Notes: generated by a model from the letters alone, not told the origin. A DNA stretch of 64,000 nt from Pedobacter sp. PACM 27299 (GCF_001412655.1 NZ_CP012996.1:3534001-3598000); one strand, 5' to 3'; shown: positions 43,292-54,840, numbered from the stretch's first letter. Numbers and translations are program-made.

Positions 43292-44269
43292 TTATTTCTT
43301 TGCAGGAGTAATCACAATTTTTCTGAACTCAATTGGTCCATGGTCACCCTGGAAATAGATCGGTCCAGGTTCGCCTTCATTGCTGTCCAATGCACCTCCA
43401 GTAATTCCCGGAATTTCCTGGTTGCTGATTACGGTTTTACCATTGGCAACTACCGTCACCATTCTGCCGACTAAAGTAATATCATAACTCTGCCACTTAT
43501 CAGGGCCTAAAGCATTGATTTCACTTGGTGGCAAGAATCCGTAAATCCCGCTAAAATAAACGCTGGAAGGATGTGCCTCTTTCGGACTGTCTTCGATCTG
43601 AACTTCATAACGACCTCTTAAATAAATGCCGCTATTACTTCCTTTCTGGTACCTGAATTCTACATGCAGTTTAAAGTCTTCAAACTTTTGATCAGAGATC
43701 AGATTAGCCCCTGATTGCGGACTGGTTAATACGCCTTCTTTCACTACCCATTGGTTTTTACCTAAGGCTTTCCAACCGGTTAAGTCTTTCCCATTAAACA
43801 GTTCAATAGGTTTTCCCCAGGCAACAGGACTTGTTCTCTTCAAATATGGGGCTTTAACCCCTTTCCAATTGTATTCTTTACCTTCACTGGTCAGCATAGT
43901 GCCTTCAATTCCTCCAGCTTTCAGTTCTCCTTCAATCACAAAATCCTGGTTGCCGCTTTCCCATTGTGGTGGAATCCTAAAACTGAATTTACCGTTTTGG
44001 AATTTCACCTCTGATACCGGCCGGGCACTACCCGAGGCCGCAACAAAATAACCAACCAAGGTACGGTTTCCTGATAGTTTCACTTCCAGCCAGGAAGGTG
44101 CTAATTTCCCGTTTTCATCAACGGTAATGTCCCATCTGCCAATCAGGTCTTTTCCAGGAATGTCTTGTAAAGCGTTGATCTTTGTAGCATCTGGGGCGGC
44201 AATAAGCGCATTGGCTGATCCAAAACTGAGCAAGCCAGTGACAACCATCGCAAAAAGTTTCTTATTCAT
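43292..44269 (-). CDS. DUF1080 (3-keto-disaccharide hydrolase-like) secreted protein
   Basis: A 325-residue exported protein with signal MNKKLFAMVVTGLLSFGSANA. The DUF1080 domain (concanavalin-type beta-sandwich) starts around residue 155 with FNGKDLTGWKALGKNQWVVKEGVL and continues KLHVEFRYQKGSNSGIYLRGRYEVQIED, typical for the family. DUF1080 includes 3-keto-glycoside hydrolases, and a Gfo/Idh-type oxidoreductase sits two genes downstream, so a keto-sugar pathway is possible. The first 150 residues are a separate region with no domain I recognise. Confidence 0.88.
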   Translation of the reverse strand: MNKKLFAMVVTGLLSFGSANALIAAPDATKINALQDIPGKDLIGRWDITVDENGKLAPSWLEVKLSGNRTLVGYFVAASGSARPVSEVKFQNGKFSFRIPPQWESGNQDFVIEGELKAGGIEGTMLTSEGKEYNWKGVKAPYLKRTSPVAWGKPIELFNGKDLTGWKALGKNQWVVKEGVLTSPQSGANLISDQKFEDFKLHVEFRYQKGSNSGIYLRGRYEVQIEDSPKEAHPSSVYFSGIYGFLPPSEINALGPDKWQSYDITLVGRMVTVVANGKTVISNQEIPGITGGALDSNEGEPGPIYFQGDHGPIEFRKIVITPAKK

Positions 44270-44404
44270 TGTAAAGGGATTAGGTTTTATTTATGGTTCT
44301 AGCCGGTAAGATATGATTTATTCACTTTTCGCCCAAGGATAAGAAGAAAAGAAATGATTATTCCTGTATTAATTCGTAATTTCAGCGAGCATTAATTAAA
44401 CCTT

Positions 44405-45322
44405 ATGAAAGCCATCCAATTCAATTCCTATGGAGATTCCTCTGTATTGCAATTAGAGGAAATTGACAAGCCTGTCCCAAAAGCACATGAAGTACTGATT
44501 AAAGTGGTGGCCACCACCATTAACCCCTTTGACATTAAGAACCGATCTGGGGCAATGAAAGCTTTTATCCCCATCACCTTCCCTCATATCCCGGGAACTG
44601 ACGCTTCTGGAATGGTAGAATCTATAGGATCGGCGGTGACAAGGATTAAGGTGGGCGACCTGGTTTTTGCAACGGCCGCGCATGGAACGTATGCTGAATA
44701 TGTTTGTATCAACGAAGCTACCGTTGCACTAATTCCAGATCATGTCAGCTTAAATGAAGCAGCGGCCCTGGCAGTTCCATTAAATACAGCTTATAGCATT
44801 TTGGTAGAAACCGGACACCTGCAGCCCAATGAAAGGGTATTGATCCATGGTGCGGCAGGCGGTGTAGGCACTATCGTTTTACAAATGGCAAAAGCATTGG
44901 GTGCCTACGTGATCGCCACGGCTTCTGGCACCGGACTTGAGCTGATCCGTTCTTTAGGTGCTGATGAAGTAATTGATTACAAATCGCAGGATTTCAGTGA
45001 AATAGCAGCAAACCTGGATATGGTGGTGGACCTGGTAGGCGGAGAAACACAGCTAAAATCTTACCCCTTACTGAAAAAAGGAGGCAAATTATTGAGTATT
45101 GTGATGTCTGCGAATGAGGAACTGGCTTCCAAACATGGGATTACTGCACAATTTATCAATGCGATAGGAGATCATAAAAAGTTAGACTTTGGAAAAAGGC
45201 TTGTAGAATCTCACAAAATCGAGGTTCAAATCGCCAAAGTCATGAACATTGAGCAAGCGGCAGCAGCGCAGGATTTGGTCTCTGCAGGCGGCCTTAATGG
45301 CAAGATTGTATTGAATTTTTAA
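44405..45322 (+). CDS. Zinc-independent alcohol dehydrogenase/quinone oxidoreductase-like enzyme
   Basis: A 305-residue medium-chain dehydrogenase/reductase. Visible are the GroES-like N-terminal domain (PHIPGTDASGMVESIGSAVTRIKVGDLVFA) and the Rossmann motif VLIHGAAGGVGTIVLQMAKALGAYVIATAS. No structural or catalytic zinc cysteines are present, so it belongs to the NADPH:quinone-reductase-like group. It converges with the DUF2252 gene; function not further assignable. Confidence 0.9.
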   Translation: MKAIQFNSYGDSSVLQLEEIDKPVPKAHEVLIKVVATTINPFDIKNRSGAMKAFIPITFPHIPGTDASGMVESIGSAVTRIKVGDLVFATAAHGTYAEYVCINEATVALIPDHVSLNEAAALAVPLNTAYSILVETGHLQPNERVLIHGAAGGVGTIVLQMAKALGAYVIATASGTGLELIRSLGADEVIDYKSQDFSEIAANLDMVVDLVGGETQLKSYPLLKKGGKLLSIVMSANEELASKHGITAQFINAIGDHKKLDFGKRLVESHKIEVQIAKVMNIEQAAAAQDLVSAGGLNGKIVLNF

Positions 45323-45353
45323 ACGCAGACAGTACCTGAACAGCCACAACAGA

Positions 45354-46541
45354 TCAGCCTCCTTCAGACAAATAGGATTTATAATCCTGTTTTACCTGTA
45401 GCGCATATTTTCTAGCATAGTCCAGCAATGCCTTTTTTTCTATATGTTGAGCCGCAAAAGCACTGAGTTCATCATTAATTGCCGAGCCTTGAATTCCTGA
45501 ACTTCGCAATTGGGCAGAGGCAGTCAGAACAGCCATGTCTTTCACCACACTTTTGATCTCCTTAATCCTACCGGAAAGCCCAGCCAGATTGATCCGGTCG
45601 GCGGTAGGTTGCAGCTCTTGCAATACATAAGCATCACCTTTGAAAACCAGGGTACTCAATAAAGCTGGGGATACATTTTGCATATGATACTTTGCGCTGC
45701 TGATTCGATCCGCTTCCGAAGCCCAGTTGGGCTGAGCGGCCTTATTAAACGGAGCAAGGGAAGATTTAGCGGCTTGTTTGAGGTCGAGAAATAATAGTTT
45801 GGCAGGATTTTTTTTGTGCTGCAGTAATAACATATACCGCTTCAAACCGATACTTCCTGTTCCTGCTACACGAAATACCGCATCCTTTACCAGATATTTA
45901 TTGGTTAATAAGGGTGTCTTTTCTAACCAATCCGTCAGATCTGCCATCAAATCTGTCCTTAGTTTCTTATCCAACTTAAAATGCGTCTGGTTATTGATCT
46001 TAATCAGCAGCTGACTGCCCTTCCCCCCGGTATTCTTCCTGACCATTTCTTTTGCCTTTCTTAAGGCTGCATTGTCTAGAAAAGTGCGAACCACTCCATC
46101 CGCTGTTCTTGGATCAATATAATAGGCTTTACCTGCTTTCAACTGCTCCGTATAAACATCTATGAAAAACACCGCCATCTCTTCTGCCCACTTCTTCCTA
46201 AGCTTTAAAGTATCAAAGGCCACATAGATACTGGTCAGCATTCTCAGCACCTCCCAGTTTAAGGCTGCGAGCATCGATTCATCAAAATCATTCAGGTCGA
46301 AATAAACCTGACGGTTGGTTCCTTTAAAACTGCCGAAATTCTCCAGATGAAGGTCTCCGCAAATCCAGGTTAATGGTGATTTAGGGAAATCTTTTACACT
46401 GGCCAGGTCCTCATAAAACAGGTGGCAGGTTCCTCTAAAAAAACGAAATGGACTTTCGGCCATCGCTTGATACTTTAGCTGAACCATATCTGGCAGTAAC
46501 CCTGCATTGAATTCTTTGATACGTGCTGTAATTGTGGCCAT
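45354..46541 (-). CDS. DUF2252 family protein
   Basis: A 395-residue protein with the DUF2252 motif WICGDLHLENFGSFKGTNRQVYFDLNDFDES, a kinase-like active site (GDLHLEN and DxNDFD). The function is unknown, though the fold resembles aminoglycoside-phosphotransferase kinases. Start MATITARIKEFNAG fits the family. The gene is followed downstream only by the convergent dehydrogenase. Confidence 0.88.
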   Translation of the reverse strand: MATITARIKEFNAGLLPDMVQLKYQAMAESPFRFFRGTCHLFYEDLASVKDFPKSPLTWICGDLHLENFGSFKGTNRQVYFDLNDFDESMLAALNWEVLRMLTSIYVAFDTLKLRKKWAEEMAVFFIDVYTEQLKAGKAYYIDPRTADGVVRTFLDNAALRKAKEMVRKNTGGKGSQLLIKINNQTHFKLDKKLRTDLMADLTDWLEKTPLLTNKYLVKDAVFRVAGTGSIGLKRYMLLLQHKKNPAKLLFLDLKQAAKSSLAPFNKAAQPNWASEADRISSAKYHMQNVSPALLSTLVFKGDAYVLQELQPTADRINLAGLSGRIKEIKSVVKDMAVLTASAQLRSSGIQGSAINDELSAFAAQHIEKKALLDYARKYALQVKQDYKSYLSEGG

Positions 46542-46562
46542 AATATTAAGGATTTAATCTGC

Positions 46563-47219
46563 TCACCATTCAAAAGAAGCAATGGACTGCTGGTTGAGTA
46601 ACCATTCATTAAAAATTTCAAGTTTATCCCCTCGCCCGGAAATCTGCGCCTGCCAAATCAGCTGTTTTTCTGATCGCAGTACCTTGATATTTGTACACTT
46701 CAGATTTAGGTTTTCCAACTGTTCTGTAAGGTCCAAACTACCTGCTGCCAGGTCTAACATGATCTTATAATCACGATGCTGAAAACGATAATCAATCCAG
46801 AACTGGATATAATCCATAGCATACAGGATGAAAAGAGACAACAAAAGAGAGATTCCTGCCAGCTGGTAGGCGCCAATCCCTACCAACATCCCAATCGCTG
46901 CCGAAATCCAGATAGAAGCCGCTGTAGTGATGCCTGAAACAGAGATATTATTCCTAAATATAACGCCGGCACCTAAAAAGCCAACCCCTGTAATCACATT
47001 GGCTGCTATCCGATCGCGGTTCGCATCGACACCCAGCATATAAGAACAGATGCTGAAAATGGTGGATCCGAAGCAGATCAGTGCTAGCGTACGGAATCCC
47101 GCGGATTTACCACGGATCTCCCGTTCAAAACCGAGGATACTACCACAAAGTACAGAGATGAAAATTTTAAACACCTCGTCACCATAAATATGGCTGGAAT
47201 TGGTAAAAAATGAGTTCAA
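46563..47219 (-). CDS. MgtC/SapB-family membrane protein
   Basis: A 218-residue inner-membrane protein with the MgtC N-terminal pattern VLCGSILGFEREIRGKSAGFRTLALICFGSTIFSICSYML and GVGFLGAGVIFRNNISVSGITTAASIWISAAIGMLVGIG. The C-terminal part resembles an ACT-like domain. Known MgtC members inhibit ATP synthase or help in low magnesium; the role here is unknown. Starts are unclear: TTG at 47219, or a GTG 15 codons later. Confidence 0.85.
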   Translation of the reverse strand: MNSFFTNSSHIYGDEVFKIFISVLCGSILGFEREIRGKSAGFRTLALICFGSTIFSICSYMLGVDANRDRIAANVITGVGFLGAGVIFRNNISVSGITTAASIWISAAIGMLVGIGAYQLAGISLLLSLFILYAMDYIQFWIDYRFQHRDYKIMLDLAAGSLDLTEQLENLNLKCTNIKVLRSEKQLIWQAQISGRGDKLEIFNEWLLNQQSIASFEW

Positions 47220-47292
47220 GGGCGAATCTAAATAAGTGCCTGTAATTTATTTACAGCAGTCATCTAAATATACCAAGAATTAGCGAAATAGT

Positions 47293-47823
47293 TTAAGGTT
47301 TTATGTTGATCGGCGTCCCCAACTTAACCGAGGCATAAAGTTCATCAATTTCAGGGTTTGTTAAAGCCATACAGCCATTCGTCCAATTGTACAGGCGCTG
47401 TAATTTGTGGATGGCCCCTACTCCGTTTCTTAAGCCATGGATTTTAATATCACCCCCAGGGGATTTCCCTAATGTTTTCGCATTGGCGATGTCTTGCTCA
47501 TTTGGATAAGAGACGCCCAGGTTTTTATGATAACCACTATTCGCATTCTTCGCATTGATGGTATACCTGCCCTCTGGTGTTTTCTGATCGCCTTCATAAG
47601 CTTTATGCCCCTGAGGCGCCCCACCAAGAGAAATCTGGTAGGTTTTCAGCAACTGACCGCCAGCATAAGCCATCAGCTGTTTCTTTGATTTATAAACGAC
47701 CAAAGAGTCTACTCCCAGGTTAGCGGGCAATTTTGGCTCTGGATACACATTGTAAATCACAAGTCCAGTGATACACATGCCTATAGCTGTACTGAGTATT
47801 AATTTTGTCTTCCCGATCTTCAT
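47293..47823 (-). CDS. L,D-transpeptidase (YkuD) family protein
   Basis: A 176-residue exported protein with an N-terminal membrane anchor (LILSTAIGMCITGLVIYNVYP) and the YkuD domain: LVVYKSKKQLMAYAGGQLLKTYQISLGG, then KIHGLRNGVGAIHKLQRLYNWTNGCMALTN. The active-site Cys lies in TNGC, in place of the usual SxGC. Such enzymes form 3-3 cross-links or attach lipoproteins to peptidoglycan. Its gene begins two bases after the hydrolase gene upstream. Confidence 0.88.
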   Translation of the reverse strand: MKIGKTKLILSTAIGMCITGLVIYNVYPEPKLPANLGVDSLVVYKSKKQLMAYAGGQLLKTYQISLGGAPQGHKAYEGDQKTPEGRYTINAKNANSGYHKNLGVSYPNEQDIANAKTLGKSPGGDIKIHGLRNGVGAIHKLQRLYNWTNGCMALTNPEIDELYASVKLGTPINIKP

Positions 47824-47825
47824 GA

Positions 47826-48383
47826 TTATGATTTTATCATCGCTTGCAGTTGTTCTAAAAGTACTGGAAAAGTTTTGAAGTTGTCCTTTCCAAGAAAATG
47901 ACCTCCATCGGCCACCGTAACCATTGGGGCTTCAAGCGCTTCCGCTAATTTTCGAGTCAGCTTAAAAGGAACAACATAATCATCTTCCGCCCCTATTACC
48001 AATCGCTTAGGTAGATTTTCAATCAGTGCAGGAATGGAAATCTGCTCTTCTAAAAAGGCGTCCAAATCAGGAATATCTGGTAGTTTTTCTAAAAAGCCAG
48101 CAATCAGCACCATACCCTCTGCTTTTAACTGCTCCCTATTTAAGTACAAAAGCAGGGAAATGCAGCCCAGGCTGTGGCCAATAAAATAAGTCTGGTCACT
48201 GAACTTTACATTTTCTTTCAAATGGCTGATCCATGCTTCTGGCTGTGGCTTACTGGAGTCCGGCATCGCTAAAATATGGACAGCTACCCCATCTTTTTCC
48301 ATTTCCCTCTTGATCCATTCAAACCAATGATCTTTGACGCTTGCCATATAACCATGGACGATATACACTTGTTTCGCTTTCAT
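47826..48383 (-). CDS. RBBP9/YdeN-type alpha/beta hydrolase
   Basis: A 185-residue hydrolase with nucleophile motif FIGHSLGCISLLLYL, Asp in GAEDDYVVPF, and His in DGGHFLG. It has the size and order of the RBBP9/YdeN serine hydrolases. The ATG at 48383 (MKAKQVYIVHGYMAS) is preferred over a TTG three codons upstream. Substrate unknown. It pairs with the L,D-transpeptidase gene downstream. Confidence 0.87.
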   Translation of the reverse strand: MKAKQVYIVHGYMASVKDHWFEWIKREMEKDGVAVHILAMPDSSKPQPEAWISHLKENVKFSDQTYFIGHSLGCISLLLYLNREQLKAEGMVLIAGFLEKLPDIPDLDAFLEEQISIPALIENLPKRLVIGAEDDYVVPFKLTRKLAEALEAPMVTVADGGHFLGKDNFKTFPVLLEQLQAMIKS

Positions 48384-48413
48384 AAAGCTCAAAAATAGAA
48401 ATTCTCCCCAAAT

Positions 48414-48453
48414 AAAAAAGGCGCTTTCGTATCAAAAGAAAGCGCCTTTTTTA
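48414..48453 (-). terminator. Terminator after the GH97 gene
   Basis: AAAAAAGGCGCTTTC pairs with GAAAGCGCCTTTTTT across GTATCAAAA, just after the GH97 stop on the minus strand; the A-run gives the U-run on the transcript. Confidence 0.9.
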
Positions 48454-48467
48454 TTCAGCCAGATGAA

Positions 48468-50690
<2,223 letters not shown>

Positions 50691-50733
50691 TCAATTTACT
50701 GAATTACAACAACTTAACCTACAAACACAAGCC

Positions 50734-52461
50734 TTAAAATGTAGATATTGTACCGATTTCAATGACGTAATTCTCGAAATCTTCTCTTGGAACGAGGGCT
50801 TTATTCCTCACCTTTGTGCGATAATTATAGATCGTACTCATCGAACAGCGAAGAAATGAGGCAATCTTTGCACTGTCCTGGATGCCTAATCTTAGCAAAG
50901 CAAAAATCCTGAGTTCCGTATTTAGCTCCCCTGATTTAAGCTCAAACCGTTCTTCTTCGACCAGTAAATTATTAAAAGCAATTACAAAATCTGGATACAA
51001 ATGCAGGAAAGTATCGTCGAAATTCTTATACAGTGCTTTCAATTCTGTGGTCATCAGCTCAGTCGATTTCAGCGTTTTGAAAAGCAGGTCCAAATGACCG
51101 CTGCTTGCTTTTTTATTCAAGCCTTTGCGGTAATCCTCTAGCTTATTGATGTAATTGGAGCAGAGGTCTAAAAAGTTACCGATATATTCTTCTTTAATCC
51201 GGTTGGCCTCCATCAGTTTACTATTGGTACCTTTCAACTGCTGATTGACCAGTTGTAAATCTTTGTTCAATTGTTTCAAAAGGCCATTTACTTCCTGTAA
51301 CTCCAGTCGGCTTTTCTCCAGCTTTTTCATCTGTTGAAATACATACACTACTGCCGCGATTAAACCTGCAGAAAGCACACTGATGAGCACCAGAAAATAC
51401 ACCAGCTGTGTCCTTTGCTCCTTTTCTTTAGCCTGATGTGCCGCATCAATGATCGGGAAAATCTTAGAAATGACAATGGTGCGCAATGGTGCATTGCAGA
51501 AAATGGCATCTTCCATTGAGTATTTAATGTAGGAATAAGCGCGGTCTAAATCCCCTGTTTCATACAAGGAAATGGCCAGTGCCTGTAAGGAAGTGTTCTC
51601 TTTAATTGCATTTTCCAGGTCAGAAATAGCCGATAAGGCGAAATATTTCTGTTGAAGCCTGGTATTGCCTTCTTGTTTATAGACATTTCCCAATGCGGAA
51701 CTCCAAATCGCATATTCATGGTTTTTTGTTTTCAGCCCGGATAATAAAATGAGTAAGATCTTTTCCGCTTCCCGGTATTTCCCTAAAATGCTTAGCTTTT
51801 CGGCATAAACGCCCAGATAATTTTTGGAAGATGGCTGGAGTATCTGTAATAGAGAATCCCTGTAAGCCGCATTGTATTGACGATAAAGGCCCGAATTCAC
51901 ATTGTGGTAGTCGGCAAGGTTACTGTAAAGGTCTTTATAGGCCTGATAATAACCTATTTTCAAATCCAGGTTCAATTGATCTGCCTGCAGACTCCTCAAG
52001 ATGCTCGCTGCATCCATAGACATTCCAGCGATAGCATAGAGTGCGGAGAGCTGTAGTTTTGATTCGGCAACCTTCTGATGGTCATTTAAAACCCTGGCAA
52101 TGGCTAGATTGTAATTGGCATAACGTATCGCAGAATCACTCTGATAAGGCTTATATGCCTGATACAATTTACTGTTTAACTGATAAAGCTTTTCTTTTGA
52201 TAAGCGATCAGTTTCTTTTGATAAGCGATCAGATTCTTTTGATGAAGCTGCCGCCCCTATTGATGAACTGATTGATTTCAGCTGCTGTTTGAGCTGACTG
52301 ATCGTCGCTTCCCTCCTGTCCGTATAGATTTGCCTGTTTTTAATGGCCTGATCCAGTGCTTTCAGCAAACTGTCAGCAGAGGCGGCCATGCTCCTGGAAA
52401 ATCCAGCAGTAAAAAGAAAAAGCAGCAGGATAATTTTTTTAGGCAGTTTCAAAAGATTCAA
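50734..52461 (-). CDS. DUF6377 membrane regulator with TPR-like sensor
   Basis: A 575-residue protein with a signal peptide (KIILLLFLFTAGFSRSMA), a periplasmic TPR-type helical part, a single membrane segment (YFLVLISVLSAGLIAAVVYVFQQ), a cytoplasmic coiled coil (LQEVNGLLKQLNKDLQLVNQ) and a C-terminal helix-turn-helix-like end (LRLGIQDSAKIASFLRCSMSTIYNYRTKVRNKA). The layout is like the SusR-type one-component regulators of Bacteroidota that bind DNA while in the membrane. The start is TTG. A GTGA-spaced promoter is not seen, but a palindrome lies just upstream. It may control the GH97 gene 146 bases downstream. The TPR part carries a short tandem repeat (LSKETDR). Confidence 0.87.
   Translation of the reverse strand: MNLLKLPKKIILLLFLFTAGFSRSMAASADSLLKALDQAIKNRQIYTDRREATISQLKQQLKSISSSIGAAASSKESDRLSKETDRLSKEKLYQLNSKLYQAYKPYQSDSAIRYANYNLAIARVLNDHQKVAESKLQLSALYAIAGMSMDAASILRSLQADQLNLDLKIGYYQAYKDLYSNLADYHNVNSGLYRQYNAAYRDSLLQILQPSSKNYLGVYAEKLSILGKYREAEKILLILLSGLKTKNHEYAIWSSALGNVYKQEGNTRLQQKYFALSAISDLENAIKENTSLQALAISLYETGDLDRAYSYIKYSMEDAIFCNAPLRTIVISKIFPIIDAAHQAKEKEQRTQLVYFLVLISVLSAGLIAAVVYVFQQMKKLEKSRLELQEVNGLLKQLNKDLQLVNQQLKGTNSKLMEANRIKEEYIGNFLDLCSNYINKLEDYRKGLNKKASSGHLDLLFKTLKSTELMTTELKALYKNFDDTFLHLYPDFVIAFNNLLVEEERFELKSGELNTELRIFALLRLGIQDSAKIASFLRCSMSTIYNYRTKVRNKALVPREDFENYVIEIGTISTF
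52192..52245. repeat. 21-bp in-frame tandem repeat in the DUF6377 gene
   Basis: TTCTTTTGATAAGCGATCAG is repeated at a 21-base period (about 2.5 copies), coding for a repeated RLSKE(T/S)D on the minus strand. It is in-frame, so copy number can change without breaking the gene. Confidence 0.8.
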
Positions 52462-52470
52462 TGTTAATTT

Positions 52471-52484
52471 ATCGCAATTGCGAT
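52471..52484. promoter_or_regulatory. Palindrome upstream of the DUF6377 regulator
   Basis: ATCGCAATTGCGAT is a perfect 14-bp palindrome starting ten bases before the regulator start codon. It could be its own operator. Confidence 0.4.
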
Positions 52485-52540
52485 GACAAAGGTGAGCATT
52501 TTCTTTAAGAAAGCAATTCCATCTGGCCCTATAGATTTAT

Positions 52541-52583
52541 CAAAACTGGACCACTTCGATACTCCTGAAATAATCCAGTTTTG
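52541..52583. promoter_or_regulatory. Ten-bp inverted repeat upstream of the GNAT gene
   Basis: CAAAACTGGA (52541-52550) and TCCAGTTTTG (52574-52583) are perfect inverted copies 23 bases apart, 33 bases before the GNAT start. It suits an operator or a leader hairpin; no U-run. Confidence 0.45.
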
Positions 52584-52615
52584 CGGCACATTAAACCTCT
52601 ATAAATTTAAAAAGC

Positions 52616-53065
52616 ATGAGCACAATTGAAACAGCCACACTAGAGCATCTAAATGAATTTGCCGAATTATTTGATCAGTACCGTGTCTTTTACCGACAAG
52701 CATCTGATGTTGAGAAAGGAAAAAGCTTCCTTAGGGAAAGAGTTAAGAACAATGAATCCGTTACCTTTTTAATTAAAGCTGATGGAAAATTTGTTGGATT
52801 CGCACAATTGTATTCCTTATTCCATTACAAAACGCTGAAACGTCAATGGCTGCTGAGCGACTTATTTGTAAATCCTGATTTCCGCGGCCGGGGTCTATCT
52901 ATTGATTTAATAGACAGATGTAAAACCTATTGCGACGAAACAGCTGCCTGTGGACTATTATTGGAAACAGAAAAGACAAATGACATCGGCAATAGGTTAT
53001 ACCCAAAATGTGGCTTTGAACTAGATTCAGACCACAATTATTACAACTGGTGGAAAAAAAGCTAA
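52616..53065 (+). CDS. GNAT-family N-acetyltransferase
   Basis: A 149-residue acetyltransferase with the GNAT acetyl-CoA motif LLSDLFVNPDFRGRGLSIDLIDRCKTYC (R/Q-x-x-G-x-G/A as RGRGLS) and the beta-strand pair around LLLETEKTNDIGNRLYPKCGFE. The substrate is unknown. It converges on the SDR gene with one base between. Confidence 0.9.
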   Translation: MSTIETATLEHLNEFAELFDQYRVFYRQASDVEKGKSFLRERVKNNESVTFLIKADGKFVGFAQLYSLFHYKTLKRQWLLSDLFVNPDFRGRGLSIDLIDRCKTYCDETAACGLLLETEKTNDIGNRLYPKCGFELDSDHNYYNWWKKS

Positions 53066-53066
53066 A

Positions 53067-53807
53067 CTAAGCCATTCCTCCGTTAACACCAATATTTTGT
53101 GCAGTGATCCATTTCGCATCATCACTGGCAAGAAACACCACTACCTGAGCGATATCTTCCGGTTCTCCGATACGGTTAAAGGCAGAGAGTGAAGCCAGGC
53201 GGTCAATGACCTCCTGAGGTTTACCATTTGTGAATAATTCTGTATTGGTTGGACCGGGAGAAATGGAGTTTACATTAATTCCTCTTCCGCCAACTTCTTT
53301 AGAAAACACGCGTGTCAATTGTTCTACAGCTGCTTTTGTAGCCACATACGTACTATACCCAGGTAACATGATGCGGTTTACAGAAGTGGAAAAGTTAATC
53401 ACACTGCCATTGTCGGCTAAACGTGTGGCTGCTGCTCTCATGGTATTAAAAGTTCCTTTTACATTGATATCAAATTGTCTTGAAAAGTCCTCATCGCTGG
53501 TCTCTTTGAGTAATTTGGTAATCATGATCCCTGCATTGTTTACCAATACATCGATCCTGCCATAATGTTCAATGGCCTGGTCAAATAAAGCTTCCACTGC
53601 AGCCGAATTGCTCACATCAGCCTGGATTGCAATGGCATCTCCACCCTGTGCTATAATTTCTTTTACGGTTTGCTCCGCCGCAGCGGTATTCCCTGCATAG
53701 TTTACAATAACTTTAGCCCCTGCTGCTGCTACTTTATGTGCAATACTTGCACCGATCCCTCTTGAAGCACCAGTGACCAGAATTATTTTGTCTTTTAAAG
53801 TTTTCAT
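53067..53807 (-). CDS. SDR-family oxidoreductase
   Basis: A 246-residue short-chain dehydrogenase: cofactor motif TGASRGIGASIA, NNAG motif, Ser in INFSTSVNR and YxxxK in YSTYVATKAAVEQL. The C-terminal end DAKWITAQNIGVNGGMA is typical of the family. ATG at 53807 (MKTLKDKIILVTGASRG) is preferred over a TTG eight codons before. It is preceded by an AraC-family gene on the same strand, which may regulate it. Substrate unknown. Confidence 0.92.
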   Translation of the reverse strand: MKTLKDKIILVTGASRGIGASIAHKVAAAGAKVIVNYAGNTAAAEQTVKEIIAQGGDAIAIQADVSNSAAVEALFDQAIEHYGRIDVLVNNAGIMITKLLKETSDEDFSRQFDINVKGTFNTMRAAATRLADNGSVINFSTSVNRIMLPGYSTYVATKAAVEQLTRVFSKEVGGRGINVNSISPGPTNTELFTNGKPQEVIDRLASLSAFNRIGEPEDIAQVVVFLASDDAKWITAQNIGVNGGMA

Positions 53808-53913
53808 ATTGTCTTTGTTTGAATAGGTCAAAGTTCTTGATTTAGCTTTCCCGAAAAGGACGGATATTAAAGAATTACTTGTTCAATTCGAAGATAGCAA
53901 TAAGGACTATTTT

Positions 53914-54840
53914 CTAGGAGGCATTATTTTCCTTCCGATAAGCGATCGGTGTAAAATGAGTATATTTTTTGAAATAGTTGCTAAAGTGAGTGGCTTCAGA
54001 AAATCCAAGCATAAAAGAGATCTCCTTAATCGAGGCGTTTGAATTCTGCAGCAAGGACTTGGCTTCTGCAATCGTTTTTTCTGCAATCCAGCTGCTCAGC
54101 GGTTTACCAGTCTTAGTTTTAATCACGTTGCTCAGGTAATTTGGATGTAAATGCTGTAAATCTGCGTAGTCCTTCACCCTGAACAGTACATTCTCTTTGC
54201 CGAAAGTCAGAGACCGGTAATGGGCTTCCAGGTTCTTTTTAAATGTTTTTACAATAGAGGAATTGCGGTTTCCCTCGTAAATAGGATTATAATCCTGCCA
54301 GAAATATTCTTTGATCTTTAACAATAACACTACAAATAGGCTGGCCGTAATTTTGTTTTTATACGGAGAACTGCCCTGATGTTCTTTATGAATCTGTTTG
54401 TAAAGCAATTCTATTTCCTTAAACTGCCCCCTTGGCAATTGTCTGGGCTCCACGATTTCTGTGAGTAAGAAAGAAAAGTCTTGAAAAACCTCAGGATGAA
54501 CATGTGTTTTAAGAAAGAATTCATCAAATGTAATTAGATAAGCCTCTGAGATTTCAGCCCATTCAAAGCTTCTGTAATTTCCTGGATTGCTGAAGTAAAC
54601 AGTGCCTGGCTTAATGTCAAAATACATTTCATCAATGATATAACTGCCATAGGCATTTTTCACGAATACAAAACTGAAATAATCTGGCCGATAGGCCATA
54701 GATTTAAAAGGTAGTTCCTGGAAAGTTTCTTTTAAAGAATGGACGGTAAAACCCAATACTCCCTCAATCGAATCTACAGGCAAACCCATCATTTTGTAGA
54801 GATCAACAAGATCTTTTGATATCAGGTCCTTTTGCTGCAT
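53914..54840 (-). CDS. AraC-family transcriptional regulator
   Basis: A 308-residue regulator. The N-terminal part has a cupin-like sensor, and the C-terminal DNA-binding part reads VKDYADLQHLHPNYLSNVIKTKTGKPLSSWIAEKTIAEAKSLLQNSNASIKEISFMLGFSEATHFSNYFKKYTHFTPIAYR, a standard AraC double HTH. It lies between the GH92 gene and the SDR gene. It is downstream of, not inside, the mannan locus, and probably controls the SDR gene next to it. Confidence 0.9.
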   Translation of the reverse strand: MQQKDLISKDLVDLYKMMGLPVDSIEGVLGFTVHSLKETFQELPFKSMAYRPDYFSFVFVKNAYGSYIIDEMYFDIKPGTVYFSNPGNYRSFEWAEISEAYLITFDEFFLKTHVHPEVFQDFSFLLTEIVEPRQLPRGQFKEIELLYKQIHKEHQGSSPYKNKITASLFVVLLLKIKEYFWQDYNPIYEGNRNSSIVKTFKKNLEAHYRSLTFGKENVLFRVKDYADLQHLHPNYLSNVIKTKTGKPLSSWIAEKTIAEAKSLLQNSNASIKEISFMLGFSEATHFSNYFKKYTHFTPIAYRKENNAS

